A stretch of DNA of 64,000 nucleotides. It comes from Chondrinema litorale (GTDB lineage Bacteria; Bacteroidota; Bacteroidia; Cytophagales; Flammeovirgaceae). Below the pieces are notes generated by a model. That model saw nothing but the letters and a program-made list of their open reading frames with translations, was not told the DNA's origin and made no database searches. Below are positions 8,380 through 16,775 of this stretch, piece after piece. The number at the start of each line of letters is the position of its first letter. The stretch's first letter is position 1. Where the stretch lies: the NCBI RefSeq assembly GCF_026250525.1, contig NZ_CP111060.1, positions 1-64,000 on the forward strand, given 5' to 3'. The position numbers were made by a program, and so were the translations under genes.

Positions 8380-9051
8380 TCATCTCTTCATTGTGATCTT
8401 CTGAGGTTTTTCTATACTGCGATCACTTTGATTTTTTGGACTATCTTCAACCTCTGCCTTTTTACCAACACCTTTCTTTTTGCCTTGAGACAAATCTTCT
8501 TTTAAAGTGAATCCTTTAATATTGATTAAATCAATTGCTAATGTTTTTCCATTATTATCCTTATCAGTAACTTTTACATGTTTACCTTCTAACAAAGCAT
8601 TTTTCTGATCTGGAGATAACAAAATAGTATTAACCTGATCTGGAATTTTAATATTATTTACTCTAATAGACTTAATTTCATTAATCTCTTTATCAAGCTG
8701 ATAGATATACTTATCCTTTTCTCCATTCATAGAAACTCTTGTACCAACTACTAGCTCACCATTTTGCAATTTCGTAAGCTCATTTTGAGTCAGGTTATAT
8801 TCATTTTTAATTTCTTTACGATAAGGATGTACTTTAACCCCAATTGAGTTATCCGGTAAGTTATATAAACTCAGCTTTACATCAGCCTTATAATCAATAC
8901 CATTATCCTTAATGTGTATAGGTTTCAAACTGGTAGTTTTTCCTGAAAGTAAAGCTACCAAATCATCTTTAGGTAAGTTAAGAATATCTCGTTTAGACAT
9001 TCCCAATTTTTCAAAACTCTTGTAAGGTAAATCTTTAATATTAAACTCCAT
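8380..9051 (-). CDS. DUF4099/DUF3945 domain protein
   Basis: 223 residues, soluble. The N-terminal 45 residues (FNIKDLPYKSFEKLGMSKRDILNLPKDDLVALLSG) fit DUF4099, and two copies of a following LS-x-x-Q-x-x-x-L-x-x-G-K block (NLTQNELTKLQNGELV and LSPDQKNALLEGKHVKV) fit DUF3945. Such proteins are found almost only on Bacteroidota conjugative elements and plasmids, often near mobilisation or topoisomerase genes; the role is unknown. The C-terminus is a basic, disordered tail (QGKKKGVGKKAEVEDSPK). The gene is followed upstream by an AT-rich stretch with ACATAATA repeats. Confidence 0.8.
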   Translation of the reverse strand: MEFNIKDLPYKSFEKLGMSKRDILNLPKDDLVALLSGKTTSLKPIHIKDNGIDYKADVKLSLYNLPDNSIGVKVHPYRKEIKNEYNLTQNELTKLQNGELVVGTRVSMNGEKDKYIYQLDKEINEIKSIRVNNIKIPDQVNTILLSPDQKNALLEGKHVKVTDKDNNGKTLAIDLINIKGFTLKEDLSQGKKKGVGKKAEVEDSPKNQSDRSIEKPQKITMKR

Positions 9052-9419
9052 AACTTTGATACTTTATTTATATTAAAATTAATCAAAATCATGGGATATA
9101 CATAATATAGTTAGCATTAAAAATATAATCTAATATAGATGATATTTTTAATGTATAAATATATTCATATAATACATAATATATGTGTAACCTTATTCTG
9201 CATTACTTAAATTTAACTAATAGTTATTTTACAGTTGGGTGGTAACCTGAAAATACATACATCATTTGCTTTGAAATTTGTACTATAAAAACTTATCTCA
9301 TTAAGATTTTCCAAATTACTCAAATCAAAAGGAATTTTACTTATGTTGGTATTCGCAACAGCTAAATGTTTCATCTTCACCAATGCTAAAATAGAATTTG
9401 AAAATTCTACTGATTTACA

Positions 9420-9428
9420 ATTCATTAT
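9420..9428. repeat. Left target-site duplication of the IS5-family element
   Basis: ATTCATTAT, identical to 10483-10491. A 9-bp duplication is the length known for the IS903 branch of the IS5 family. Confidence 0.85.
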
Positions 9429-10482
9429 GACATTGTTGCAACGCAACAAAAACAGGCATGAGAAAGTAGAGATAAGTGACAAAACAAATCAACTTTCTAA
9501 ATCATGCCTGCCTGTAAAGATATATATAAACCGAGAAATTGGAAAGCCTACAACGCATCACTTTGTATGCGAGGCAGCCTAACACTATGGCTATCAGCCG
9601 GAGTTTATCGTGATTGGTGTGATATTTCAAAGCAGGACAAAGTAGTAGGGGAAAAACATTATTCTGATTTGATCATTGAGCTTTGTTTAACAATCCGGCA
9701 GGTGTATCGATTGCCATTACGTCAATGTACAGGATTCTTAAAAAGCATATTTTCATTAATGGGATTATCAGATTTAGCAGTGCCTAACTACAGTACACTT
9801 TCAAGAAGAGCTTCGGGATTAGATTTAAAGTTAAGTGGTAGGCCATTAGACCAAAAAATGAACATAGCAGTAGATAGTACAGGCTTAAAGGTGTATGGTG
9901 AAGGCGAGTGGAAAGTCAGAAAACATGGGATAACCAAACGCAGAACGTGGCGAAAGCTTCATTTAGGTATTGACCTTAAGAGTCAACAAATTGTAGCTTG
10001 TGTGCTGACCGACAATTCTGTAGATGACGCTGAAGCAGTCTCAGCAGTACTAGCCCAAGTAACTGCTCCATTGGGCAAATTCTATGGAGATGGAGCTTAC
10101 GATAAGAAGAAATGTAGAAGAGCCATTTATAAAAGAGGGGGAGACATCATTATTCCACCTGCTAAGAACGCTGTAATCAGCAAAGAAAAGCATCCTGAAT
10201 TAATCAGTAGAAATCAAGCCATTGAGCGAATAGAACAAATAGGAAGAAGAGCATGGAAGCTAGAGGCTGGATACCACAAACGAAGCTTATCGGAAGTAGC
10301 TATGCATAGATACAAAGGGAGTATTAGTAGTGGTCTAAATGCACGCAAATTTGAAAATCAGGTGACAGAAGCTAAGCTTGGTTGCCACATCTTGAATATT
10401 TTTAATAGGTGTGGTATGCCTAATTCTGTCAAAATTTAAATCTCAGCATCCCTATCAAGGATAGCACTGTTGCAACAAAGTC
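9429..10482 (+). mobile_element. IS5-family (IS903-type) insertion sequence, complete
   Basis: 1054 bp. The terminal inverted repeats begin GAC(A/T)TTGTTGCAAC: 14 positions with one mismatch (left end 9429-9442; right end complement of 10469-10482). The element is flanked by the 9-bp duplication ATTCATTAT and holds one intact transposase gene that fills nearly all of it. The exact duplication and the intact gene suggest recent insertion into the leucine-rich-repeat-like gene. Confidence 0.88.
9504..10439 (+). CDS. IS5-family transposase (IS903 group)
   Basis: 311 residues, full length for the group. The N-terminus has the IS903-type NWKAYNASLCMRGSLTLWLS motif. The DDE residues are visible: Asp in NIAVDSTGLKVYG, Asp in KFYGDGAYDKKKC and Glu in GRRAWKLEAGYHKRSLSE, the last with the Y-(2)-R/K-x6 spacing typical of IS5. 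It catalyses cut-and-paste movement of the element through its terminal repeats. No frameshift or stop interrupts it. The start ATG at 9504 gives the expected N-terminus. Confidence 0.93.
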   Translation: MPACKDIYKPRNWKAYNASLCMRGSLTLWLSAGVYRDWCDISKQDKVVGEKHYSDLIIELCLTIRQVYRLPLRQCTGFLKSIFSLMGLSDLAVPNYSTLSRRASGLDLKLSGRPLDQKMNIAVDSTGLKVYGEGEWKVRKHGITKRRTWRKLHLGIDLKSQQIVACVLTDNSVDDAEAVSAVLAQVTAPLGKFYGDGAYDKKKCRRAIYKRGGDIIIPPAKNAVISKEKHPELISRNQAIERIEQIGRRAWKLEAGYHKRSLSEVAMHRYKGSISSGLNARKFENQVTEAKLGCHILNIFNRCGMPNSVKI

Positions 10483-10491
10483 ATTCATTAT
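10483..10491. repeat. Right target-site duplication of the IS5-family element
   Basis: ATTCATTAT, identical to 9420-9428. Confidence 0.85.
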
Positions 10492-11085
10492 TGTAATTCC
10501 ATTAATCAAATTTTTAAAAAGTGCTATTTCTTCTGATACTTTATGAATATTATTAAAATCGCCATTTATAATATACTCACCTTCCATACATACGACACCA
10601 ACTCCAATTGTATCAATCAGACTGTCATATCTGATAGGTAATAAATCTACAAATCTATCTAAATCAAATAATTTTTGTTGATTAACAATCTCAATAGCTT
10701 TTTCGACTTGACAAATTTCTTTGGATTTCATGAGAGCTAAAACTTTATCAATGTTAGTCATCTCACCATTACTTTCGTCTATTGGAAATTTTATTACATG
10801 CTTATAACCTTTCTTTTCTCTATAATTCTCTAAGTCTCTATCAAACATAGGTGAAGAACCTAATGATCTTAAAAAGTGCAGACTATTGTCATATTTATCA
10901 ATCAAAACAGGATTATTATCTGTTAATTCATTAATGCCTTTTTCGAAATACTCACATGAATTCCAACCAACGATTGCTCCCCACTCAAACTCTTTAGCCC
11001 ATGTAATTGCATATTCTTGCTCAGAAAATTCATTATAGAATATATTTTTAATTTGATCGGTCATGTATCTAAAATTGATATTACT

Positions 11086-11433
11086 TCAATCCATCTCTAA
11101 TAATGTAATAATATCTGCTACACCTTTATTAAAGTCTTCTTGTACTTGCTTGAGCTTTTCTATAGCTACATCATCCAAATAACTCATCGTTGAATCGTCT
11201 TTTCTTACAACTGAAAAATACTTGGCTAAAATTTTATCTACTACAAAATAATTACTGTAAAAACTCACAAGTTTTAAAAATAATTCAAGGCTGGCTCCTA
11301 TCCCTTTTTCTAATCTTGAAATAGCATTTTGGTGTACATCTAATTGCTCTGCTATTTGTTTTTGGCTTAAATCCAACTCTGTTCTCAGCATTCTAAAACG
11401 TTCGCCAATTAATTTAAGGTCAAGGTTATGCAT
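11086..11433 (-). CDS. XRE-family helix-turn-helix regulator at the end of the conjugation operon
   Basis: 115 residues. Residues 9-65 are a classic HTH_3/XRE domain: LIGERFRMLRTELDLSQKQI, then AEQLDVHQNAISRLEKGIGAS, with recognition helix QNAISRLE. The C-terminal part is a short helical region possibly for dimerisation. Its start overlaps the end of the coupling-protein gene by 8 bp, so it is translated from the tail of the tra operon. This placement suggests feedback control of conjugation, which is inference. The interrupted leucine-rich-repeat-like gene follows 21 bp further on. Confidence 0.85.
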   Translation of the reverse strand: MHNLDLKLIGERFRMLRTELDLSQKQIAEQLDVHQNAISRLEKGIGASLELFLKLVSFYSNYFVVDKILAKYFSVVRKDDSTMSYLDDVAIEKLKQVQEDFNKGVADIITLLEMD

Positions 11434-13390
11434 ATTCTTTAACTATATTTTCGATCTGTGAATTAATAAGTAACATATTCTTTCTTAAGATTTTATCTTT
11501 GTTACCCCCGAAGTTATAGAAATTCGGCAAATCAATATAGTTTTTTTCTTCTTCTTTTATCAAATCCGTATTTAAGTTCACTTTGCAATGATAAGAGCTC
11601 GAAACATACTGTCCGTTAAAATGAGCTGCCTCTTGCGGAATTCTACCTACCAGTTCTCCTGTTTTTAAACCTGCAATTTTGGCTGCTGGTATTAAATATT
11701 CCATATACTCATTCATAGAAAGAGCAGTTCTGCTACGATCTATGCTCATCCCCGTCTTTACTTGTATAACCTTTCCGAATAGCTTCTCAAGCCAGTCCAA
11801 GGTTTCTTTATTTCTAACAGATCCCGAAAGTACATTGGCAATAACAGCACAAATCGTTTTAGCAGTTTCTTTCCCATATTGCTGTTCGAACTGTGGCAAT
11901 TCCTGTAAACCCAATAATACAGAAACTTTATTGCTCCTTGCTGTAGCAATCAAATTTTCGATTTTATGAAAATATAAAGTTGGCAGCTCGTCAACAATTA
12001 TAGAAGTTGGCAATTTATCTTTCTTGTTTACCAATCTTGTTAGCCTATTAATTACTAATGCGTAACAAGTACTATTAATATTTTGAGTGTCTGGATTATT
12101 TGCGATTACCAATACACCTGGTGTTGTAGGATTATTTATCTGCAGGTTAAAATCATCCCCTGAGAATACCCAAAATGCCTCTTTTGTTGCAAGTCGTGAA
12201 ATATTAATTTTTAAAGTACCTATTTGACCTTCTAATTGATCAAAAGCTTTTTTATCAAAAGCAGACTTAAATGGTGAAAGCAAACTCTCCAGCTCTGGCT
12301 CTGTAAATAAAACACTAAAAATTTCTTCGTAACTTCTATTTATAAAGGCCAATACATGAGCTAAAGAAGAATATTTTCCCCCTTCAAATCTTGAAAAAAA
12401 ATATATGACACTAGATAAAAAATTGATTGCAGACTGGTTAAAAAACTGATCTGCACCAGAACTCCTGTCAGATTTTCTTAATGATTCAACCAAGGCTTCA
12501 GCAGTTTCTACGGCATCTGCCAATGTTTTAATATAATCTGCTTTTAAAGGATTAACTCTTCGGCTTTTTTCAATTTCATCTAAATTAATCACATGAAATT
12601 TATGGTTTTTTAAGCTCTGTCTTTTGTTTACTAAAAAGTGATAGTAAGTTACTTTACCTAAATCGGGAAACTTGTAATCATAAACTACAGCAGAAAAGCC
12701 TTTTGCCAAATGCTGTTTAATAAATGGAATGATTACACCAAAAGTTTTCCCAGAACCAGGCGTACCTATTAATAGAGTGCCTCTAAATGGATTGGCAATA
12801 TTGATCCAACCATTATTAACCTTTCTATTATAATAAAACTGCATCGGTATATTCACCGAATACTCATTTAGCACTACTTTTTTACTCTGCTCAAAAGACT
12901 CGTTTTCTATGTTAAATCTATCTTTCATTAGAGATGAACTAATTCGTTTTGATACATTATCCAATGATATGTGTATCATCACTGCTCCCATAAGTGACGT
13001 GATTATGTACCCCAGATCAAATACTGAAAACTGTTTATATAATAGTATATTTACATTGAAGTAATAAAAAAAGTAAGCTCCAAAAAAAAGGCTTAATCCT
13101 AATAGTAAGGGAAGTAATATATGAGTTGCCGGATTTAAATCTATTTTTTTTCTCGATTTAGTCCCTATTGAAACAATTGTAATTAAAACTAAAGTAAGAA
13201 GCTTGGAATATAAAACATGCTGGTAAATACCCATCAGTGCAAAACGATGAAATATGTCTTCTACCATTTCAGGAAATAACTCCTTACCTACTAAAATAAA
13301 GATAGTAATATCCATCAACACAGTTATATAGATTACTCCCTGCATTAAAGAATATATTTTTTGAATCTCTTTGCTCTCTTCCATTTTCAA
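11426..13390 (-). CDS. Type IV coupling protein (VirD4/TraG-type, Bacteroidota MobC-like)
   Basis: 654 residues. Three to four membrane segments occupy about residues 15-145; then comes the ATPase domain with Walker A GTPGSGKT at 209-216, a Walker B-like strand SIIVDELPTLYF, and a TraM-recognition-type C-terminal region with LLGLQELPQFEQQYGKE. This is the hexameric inner-membrane motor that hands the relaxase-DNA complex to the secretion channel. It is the twelfth gene of the tra operon, 21 bp after traO, and overlaps the regulator gene. The length fits the family. Confidence 0.92.
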   Translation of the reverse strand: MKMEESKEIQKIYSLMQGVIYITVLMDITIFILVGKELFPEMVEDIFHRFALMGIYQHVLYSKLLTLVLITIVSIGTKSRKKIDLNPATHILLPLLLGLSLFFGAYFFYYFNVNILLYKQFSVFDLGYIITSLMGAVMIHISLDNVSKRISSSLMKDRFNIENESFEQSKKVVLNEYSVNIPMQFYYNRKVNNGWINIANPFRGTLLIGTPGSGKTFGVIIPFIKQHLAKGFSAVVYDYKFPDLGKVTYYHFLVNKRQSLKNHKFHVINLDEIEKSRRVNPLKADYIKTLADAVETAEALVESLRKSDRSSGADQFFNQSAINFLSSVIYFFSRFEGGKYSSLAHVLAFINRSYEEIFSVLFTEPELESLLSPFKSAFDKKAFDQLEGQIGTLKINISRLATKEAFWVFSGDDFNLQINNPTTPGVLVIANNPDTQNINSTCYALVINRLTRLVNKKDKLPTSIIVDELPTLYFHKIENLIATARSNKVSVLLGLQELPQFEQQYGKETAKTICAVIANVLSGSVRNKETLDWLEKLFGKVIQVKTGMSIDRSRTALSMNEYMEYLIPAAKIAGLKTGELVGRIPQEAAHFNGQYVSSSYHCKVNLNTDLIKEEEKNYIDLPNFYNFGGNKDKILRKNMLLINSQIENIVKEYA

Positions 13391-13411
13391 GTTTGTTTGT
13401 ACATTTCTCTT

Positions 13412-13876
13412 TTAGTTAATCGGAAATTTTACACCTGCTAGCATACCTATTCGCCAATGATCTTTATCCCAAAGTACTAAATCTCCCTTCGGCCTTAAAA
13501 AAAATATCCATCCATTACTAAATGCAAAATTCAATTCTAACCCAGTAGAAATACCTGCAATAAAATCATATTCATTAGTCCCCAAAGCAGCACTTACACG
13601 TAAATTTAAAACAGTATTGCGTTTACGTGTAATTAAGGGCTTGTATGCTAAACCCAACATATAATTATTTCGCTCAGAATGAGTATTATGAGCATAATCA
13701 AATAATAATTCTAATTGATTATGATATCGTTTCCCAAATTCTAAAGAAAGCTCAATTCCATATGTGTCTTTTACAAGATAACCTCCTGCAATATCAAGGT
13801 AATTATAACCTTCTTGTGCATTAACCTTAAATGCAATTAGTGTCATTGCTACTAACCATACTAACACCCACTTCAT
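13412..13876 (-). CDS. traO: Conjugal transfer protein TraO
   Basis: 154 residues with a signal peptide ending at VNAQ. The mature part is a small beta-barrel-like domain with GGYLVKDTYGIELSLEFGKRY, LGLAYKPLITRKRNTVLNLR and a terminal RIGMLAGVKFPI strand, as in Bacteroidota TraO proteins (PF10626). It probably sits in the outer membrane as part of, or next to, the conjugation pore. The start overlaps the traN stop by 4 bp (ATGA), so translation is coupled. Confidence 0.82.
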   Translation of the reverse strand: MKWVLVWLVAMTLIAFKVNAQEGYNYLDIAGGYLVKDTYGIELSLEFGKRYHNQLELLFDYAHNTHSERNNYMLGLAYKPLITRKRNTVLNLRVSAALGTNEYDFIAGISTGLELNFAFSNGWIFFLRPKGDLVLWDKDHWRIGMLAGVKFPIN

Positions 13877-14670
13877 AATATATCAGCATTTAACACATCT
13901 GAATAGTCTATTTTCAAGGTTATAGTCCTGCCAGATATTTGTTTTTCTGCGAACTCTATAGTAAAAACCTTTTCATCTGGAAATGTAAATTTAGGAAAGG
14001 CAAACACATTTCTATACTTCTTCTTAAACGCATTTACATCTTCATATAATTGATATTCAGGCTCAATCTCTACTTGCTGAAAATTTGTCGCCTTCACCAT
14101 TTTTTTATCCTCTATCTTAAATCTAATCTGGTCAATATCATATTTAATATTGGTATGGTTTAAACAACTTATATCAATAAAGAAGTAATCTTTAATGGTA
14201 TAAATATTATTGAGTTTAACCTCCATTTTAGTTCCCTGAGATTTAACGGTAAAGTAAGAGGGCTTTCGTTTGATAATTTCCAATGAAAAATATTCCATAT
14301 GTTCTTTAGACAATTTCACATTAAGATTTTTAATGCCTATTCCATCACTACGGGTAACTTTTTTCCTTTTTACTGCTTCTTTAACACTACCCCATTCTAA
14401 CTTGTACTGTACCATGTACTGCTCTCCTACAATAGTTACGACACCTAAGTCCAAAGAATCTTCTAATGGTTTTATCCTTAAAATATTAGAAGCTGGTAAA
14501 TCTCCGACTACGGCATTGGTACTAATATCTACATACTCAATTGGTTCAGATAGGATAAAATGTGTAGATATATCTGTATTTACACTAATTGTTTCAATCT
14601 CTTCTTCTTGCGCATATAAAAGCAATACTGAAAATTGTAATAATGTATATAAAACATAGATTCTTTTCAT
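13873..14670 (-). CDS. traN: Conjugative transfer protein TraN (DUF4138, VirB9-like)
   Basis: 265 residues with a signal peptide (YVLYTLLQFSVLLLYAQ). The DUF4138 features are an early ISTHFILSEPIEYVDIST strand pair (the lever that in VirB9 contacts VirB10), PASNILRIKPL, and a repeated YMVQYKLEWG segment, followed by the IKNLNVKLSKEHMEYF block and a C-terminal beta domain ending GRTITLKIDYSDVL. In the complex it forms the outer-membrane core ring with TraM. It follows traM by 2 bp. Confidence 0.85.
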   Translation of the reverse strand: MKRIYVLYTLLQFSVLLLYAQEEEIETISVNTDISTHFILSEPIEYVDISTNAVVGDLPASNILRIKPLEDSLDLGVVTIVGEQYMVQYKLEWGSVKEAVKRKKVTRSDGIGIKNLNVKLSKEHMEYFSLEIIKRKPSYFTVKSQGTKMEVKLNNIYTIKDYFFIDISCLNHTNIKYDIDQIRFKIEDKKMVKATNFQQVEIEPEYQLYEDVNAFKKKYRNVFAFPKFTFPDEKVFTIEFAEKQISGRTITLKIDYSDVLNADIL

Positions 14671-14672
14671 GA

Positions 14673-15824
14673 CTAATTTATCTTATCTGGATTTACTAAA
14701 TAAACAATGGTGTTATACTTTAACTTAGCCCTATTTTTTCTTACAGCCTGACTTGTAGCTCTGGTAGTAGTTTGAAAAGCTTTTTGTGCCAAACCAATCA
14801 GAAACTGATTAGTATTTTCATCATCTGTTTCAATTTGGAGATTTTGGCCACTTACAGTATTACTAGCCAGATCTTTAGTAAAATCCCTAAACTTTGACTC
14901 CGGTACATATAAACCTTCCATACCATCATTATCAAACAGAACCAAGTCAACAGGTAAAATTTGATCCTCATAAAGAATACTTTCAATAGAAATTTTCACT
15001 CTTTGTTTACCAAATCCAGAAATAACTCCATATAAATATTTCCCTTTTTCAATCACATGTTGTCCTACAAAAATGTTATCTAACAATCTTATTCTAATTC
15101 GACTACCATCATAAACAGTTAAACCTTCATCAAGAATAGCCCTTATAAATTTGCTATGTTTCTCTTGAGTAATTGTATTAAAATGGTTGATTGTCAATGG
15201 GTTGTATTTACTTACATCCATTTTGGGCTTTTCTTTTACTTCTGCTATACTTTTCTCGCTCTTTACATCCTTTTTTTCTTCTTCAGATTTTGTCAGACTA
15301 TCAATAAAAAGCATCTGCTCTTTAAACAATTGCATCTCTTTTTCATACTCTGATAACTGACTAGTATTAGCAGATGCTCCAGAATTTAAATAACTATGAT
15401 TGTTAGAAACCTGCCTATGGTTATTATCTAGATAATCGTTCAATTCATCATTGAAGTTTTTCTTCTTACCTGTAATGATCTCATTATTTACCGAATCAAT
15501 TAATTCCTTTTCTTCTTCAGTTAAACCACTATTTATTGTTTCGGAATCCAATTCTTCATTTCGCTCAATTTCTTGTATAGCAGAAAAATCCTGATTGTAT
15601 TTATAACTTTCTTTAAAAGCATCGAATTTATCTTTCACATCTCGTTTATCTAAATGTGGCTCAGGTATTTCTGTATTAAACTTATCGGTCTCTTTTAATT
15701 CTACTCCTAGTTCTTCTTCACTACCAAATGCAAAATTGCTATCCACTAAGTAAGCAATTATAAAAGTAAAAGGAAGTACAATTAGGGGTAAGATGTATTT
15801 AGGTTGATTAAACTTAATCTTCAT
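14673..15824 (-). CDS. traM: Conjugative transfer protein TraM (VirB10-like)
   Basis: 383 residues. One membrane segment near the N-terminus (YILPLIVLPFTFIIAYLV) follows a short cytoplasmic NQPKY segment. A long charged, Glu/Lys/Ser-rich periplasmic spacer (about residues 35-220, with coiled-coil character) leads to the conserved C-terminal transposon_TraM domain: FIRAILDEGLTVYDGSRIRI, RLLDNIFVGQ, GKYLYGVISGFGKQRV, and VDLVLFDNDGMEGLYVPES. It is the bridge between inner and outer membrane parts of the secretion channel. It overlaps the upstream small gene by 11 bp. Confidence 0.88.
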   Translation of the reverse strand: MKIKFNQPKYILPLIVLPFTFIIAYLVDSNFAFGSEEELGVELKETDKFNTEIPEPHLDKRDVKDKFDAFKESYKYNQDFSAIQEIERNEELDSETINSGLTEEEKELIDSVNNEIITGKKKNFNDELNDYLDNNHRQVSNNHSYLNSGASANTSQLSEYEKEMQLFKEQMLFIDSLTKSEEEKKDVKSEKSIAEVKEKPKMDVSKYNPLTINHFNTITQEKHSKFIRAILDEGLTVYDGSRIRIRLLDNIFVGQHVIEKGKYLYGVISGFGKQRVKISIESILYEDQILPVDLVLFDNDGMEGLYVPESKFRDFTKDLASNTVSGQNLQIETDDENTNQFLIGLAQKAFQTTTRATSQAVRKNRAKLKYNTIVYLVNPDKIN

Positions 15825-16164
15825 GCATCATACTATTTAATTGATGATCAATCTTTTTTAATAGTAGACTATCTTGTTTTGTTAAAGAATCTTTGGAATA
15901 CAGTTCATTTACTTTGCGTTCCATATCCAAAATATTTATAAAACTGCCTACTTTATTATTTTTTTCCCTTATCAAGGTATCTGCAGTTGTAAACTTGTTT
16001 TTGAGAGATATTCCTTCCCGATTTGGTTTTTGGAAGAATATAAGGATTATACCCAGAAACATAATGCTCATCATACAATACCATATGTTTCTAGAATACT
16101 TGCGCACAAAAACGTTAAGTTGTCTGAACAGATCATAAAACTTATAATTTCCTTTTCCGATCAT
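15814..16164 (-). CDS. Small membrane protein of the tra operon (TraL position)
   Basis: 116 residues with one membrane segment (NIWYCMMSIMFLGIILIFF) at about 28-46 and a charged C-terminal half with heptad-like spacing. It lies between traK and traM, where CTnDOT-type operons carry traL; sequence similarity to TraL is not obvious to me, so the name is left open. It overlaps traK by 23 bp and traM by 11 bp, so tight coupling is expected. Confidence 0.6.
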   Translation of the reverse strand: MIGKGNYKFYDLFRQLNVFVRKYSRNIWYCMMSIMFLGIILIFFQKPNREGISLKNKFTTADTLIREKNNKVGSFINILDMERKVNELYSKDSLTKQDSLLLKKIDHQLNSMMHED

Positions 16165-16756
16165 GACTAATATCTTTATTCAAAATCGTTTTCCAGTTTT
16201 CTATTAACACTCCATGAGGATTGTTTTCTGTTCTAGGAACATCTTTAAAATTTCCAGATGTAATTAAACTTCGCTTTAAAATAGAAGTTTCTCTTTCTAT
16301 CCGTTGTGTTCCATAATACATGAAACTATTCTTTTCCATATCTACCTTAATGGAATCTGTACGAATAGAGAGAATGGCAGAGCTTGCAAGAATAGCATTA
16401 TAATATCCTTTTTCTTTTAAGTTATTATATTCTATTTGTCCTGACTTATCAATCAAATACATTGCTTTAGATATGTTTTCTTTCATAAATTCATCATCTG
16501 GTGGCAAATTGAAAAAAAGCATATGAAATAAATTTATATGAGATTGATACTCAACCTCTCTGTTCACAGAAATATCTGTTTGAGTTGCAAGTTGAGGTAC
16601 AGAGCCATCCAGAACATAAATCTGGCCTTGACTTTTTATTACAAGTTGATAAGCAAAGCCAAAAGTGATTGCTACAATTACAATTGAAGTAATAAAACTA
16701 CCTATTGACACAGCAAAGGCAAGTTTCATTTTGTTTTCTAGGTTTCTAATTAACAT
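16142..16756 (-). CDS. traK: Conjugative transfer protein TraK (VirB8-like)
   Basis: 204 residues. An N-terminal membrane segment (AFAVSIGSFITSIVIVAITFGFAY) is preceded by the typical TraK start IRNLENKMKLA. The periplasmic domain holds the conserved REVEYQSHINLFHMLFFNLPPDDEF block, the MYLIDKSGQ element and a terminal RNLITSGNF-like strand (KRSLITSGNF). VirB8-type proteins assemble on the periplasmic face and contact TraM and TraN. It is 19 bp downstream of traJ. Confidence 0.9.
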   Translation of the reverse strand: MLIRNLENKMKLAFAVSIGSFITSIVIVAITFGFAYQLVIKSQGQIYVLDGSVPQLATQTDISVNREVEYQSHINLFHMLFFNLPPDDEFMKENISKAMYLIDKSGQIEYNNLKEKGYYNAILASSAILSIRTDSIKVDMEKNSFMYYGTQRIERETSILKRSLITSGNFKDVPRTENNPHGVLIENWKTILNKDISHDRKRKL

Positions 16757-16775
16757 GATTAATATTTCTGTTTTT

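Larger units (their letters stand above)
9213..11064 (-). pseudogene. Leucine-rich-repeat-like gene interrupted by an IS5-family element
   Basis: The coding sequence is split: the 5' part is 10483-11064 and the 3' part 9213-9419. Removing the IS and one target duplication restores one continuous frame of 262 codons, joining ...NGITIMN to CKSVEFSNSI... without a frameshift. The restored C-terminal third has leucine-rich-repeat character (MKHLAVANTNISKIPFDLSN, then LENLNEISFYS), while the N-terminal two thirds (starting MTDQIKNIFYNEF) are not recognised. The 5' part still reads about 197 codons, the last few inside the IS end, so a truncated protein may be made. The gene lies just downstream of the XRE regulator gene, on the same strand. 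Confidence 0.75.

Noticed and set aside
9343..9582. 79-codon plus-strand frame at the IS left end
   Set aside because: Runs through the target duplication and the terminal repeat into the transposase in another frame; no coding support.
9434..10476. Alternative IS borders using TGTTGCAAC as a 9-bp duplication
   Set aside because: This word belongs to the inverted repeats themselves; it would leave no matching ends and would not restore the host reading frame, while ATTCATTAT does both.
11679..11969. 96-codon plus-strand frame inside the coupling-protein gene
   Set aside because: Antisense shadow of a well-supported conserved gene.
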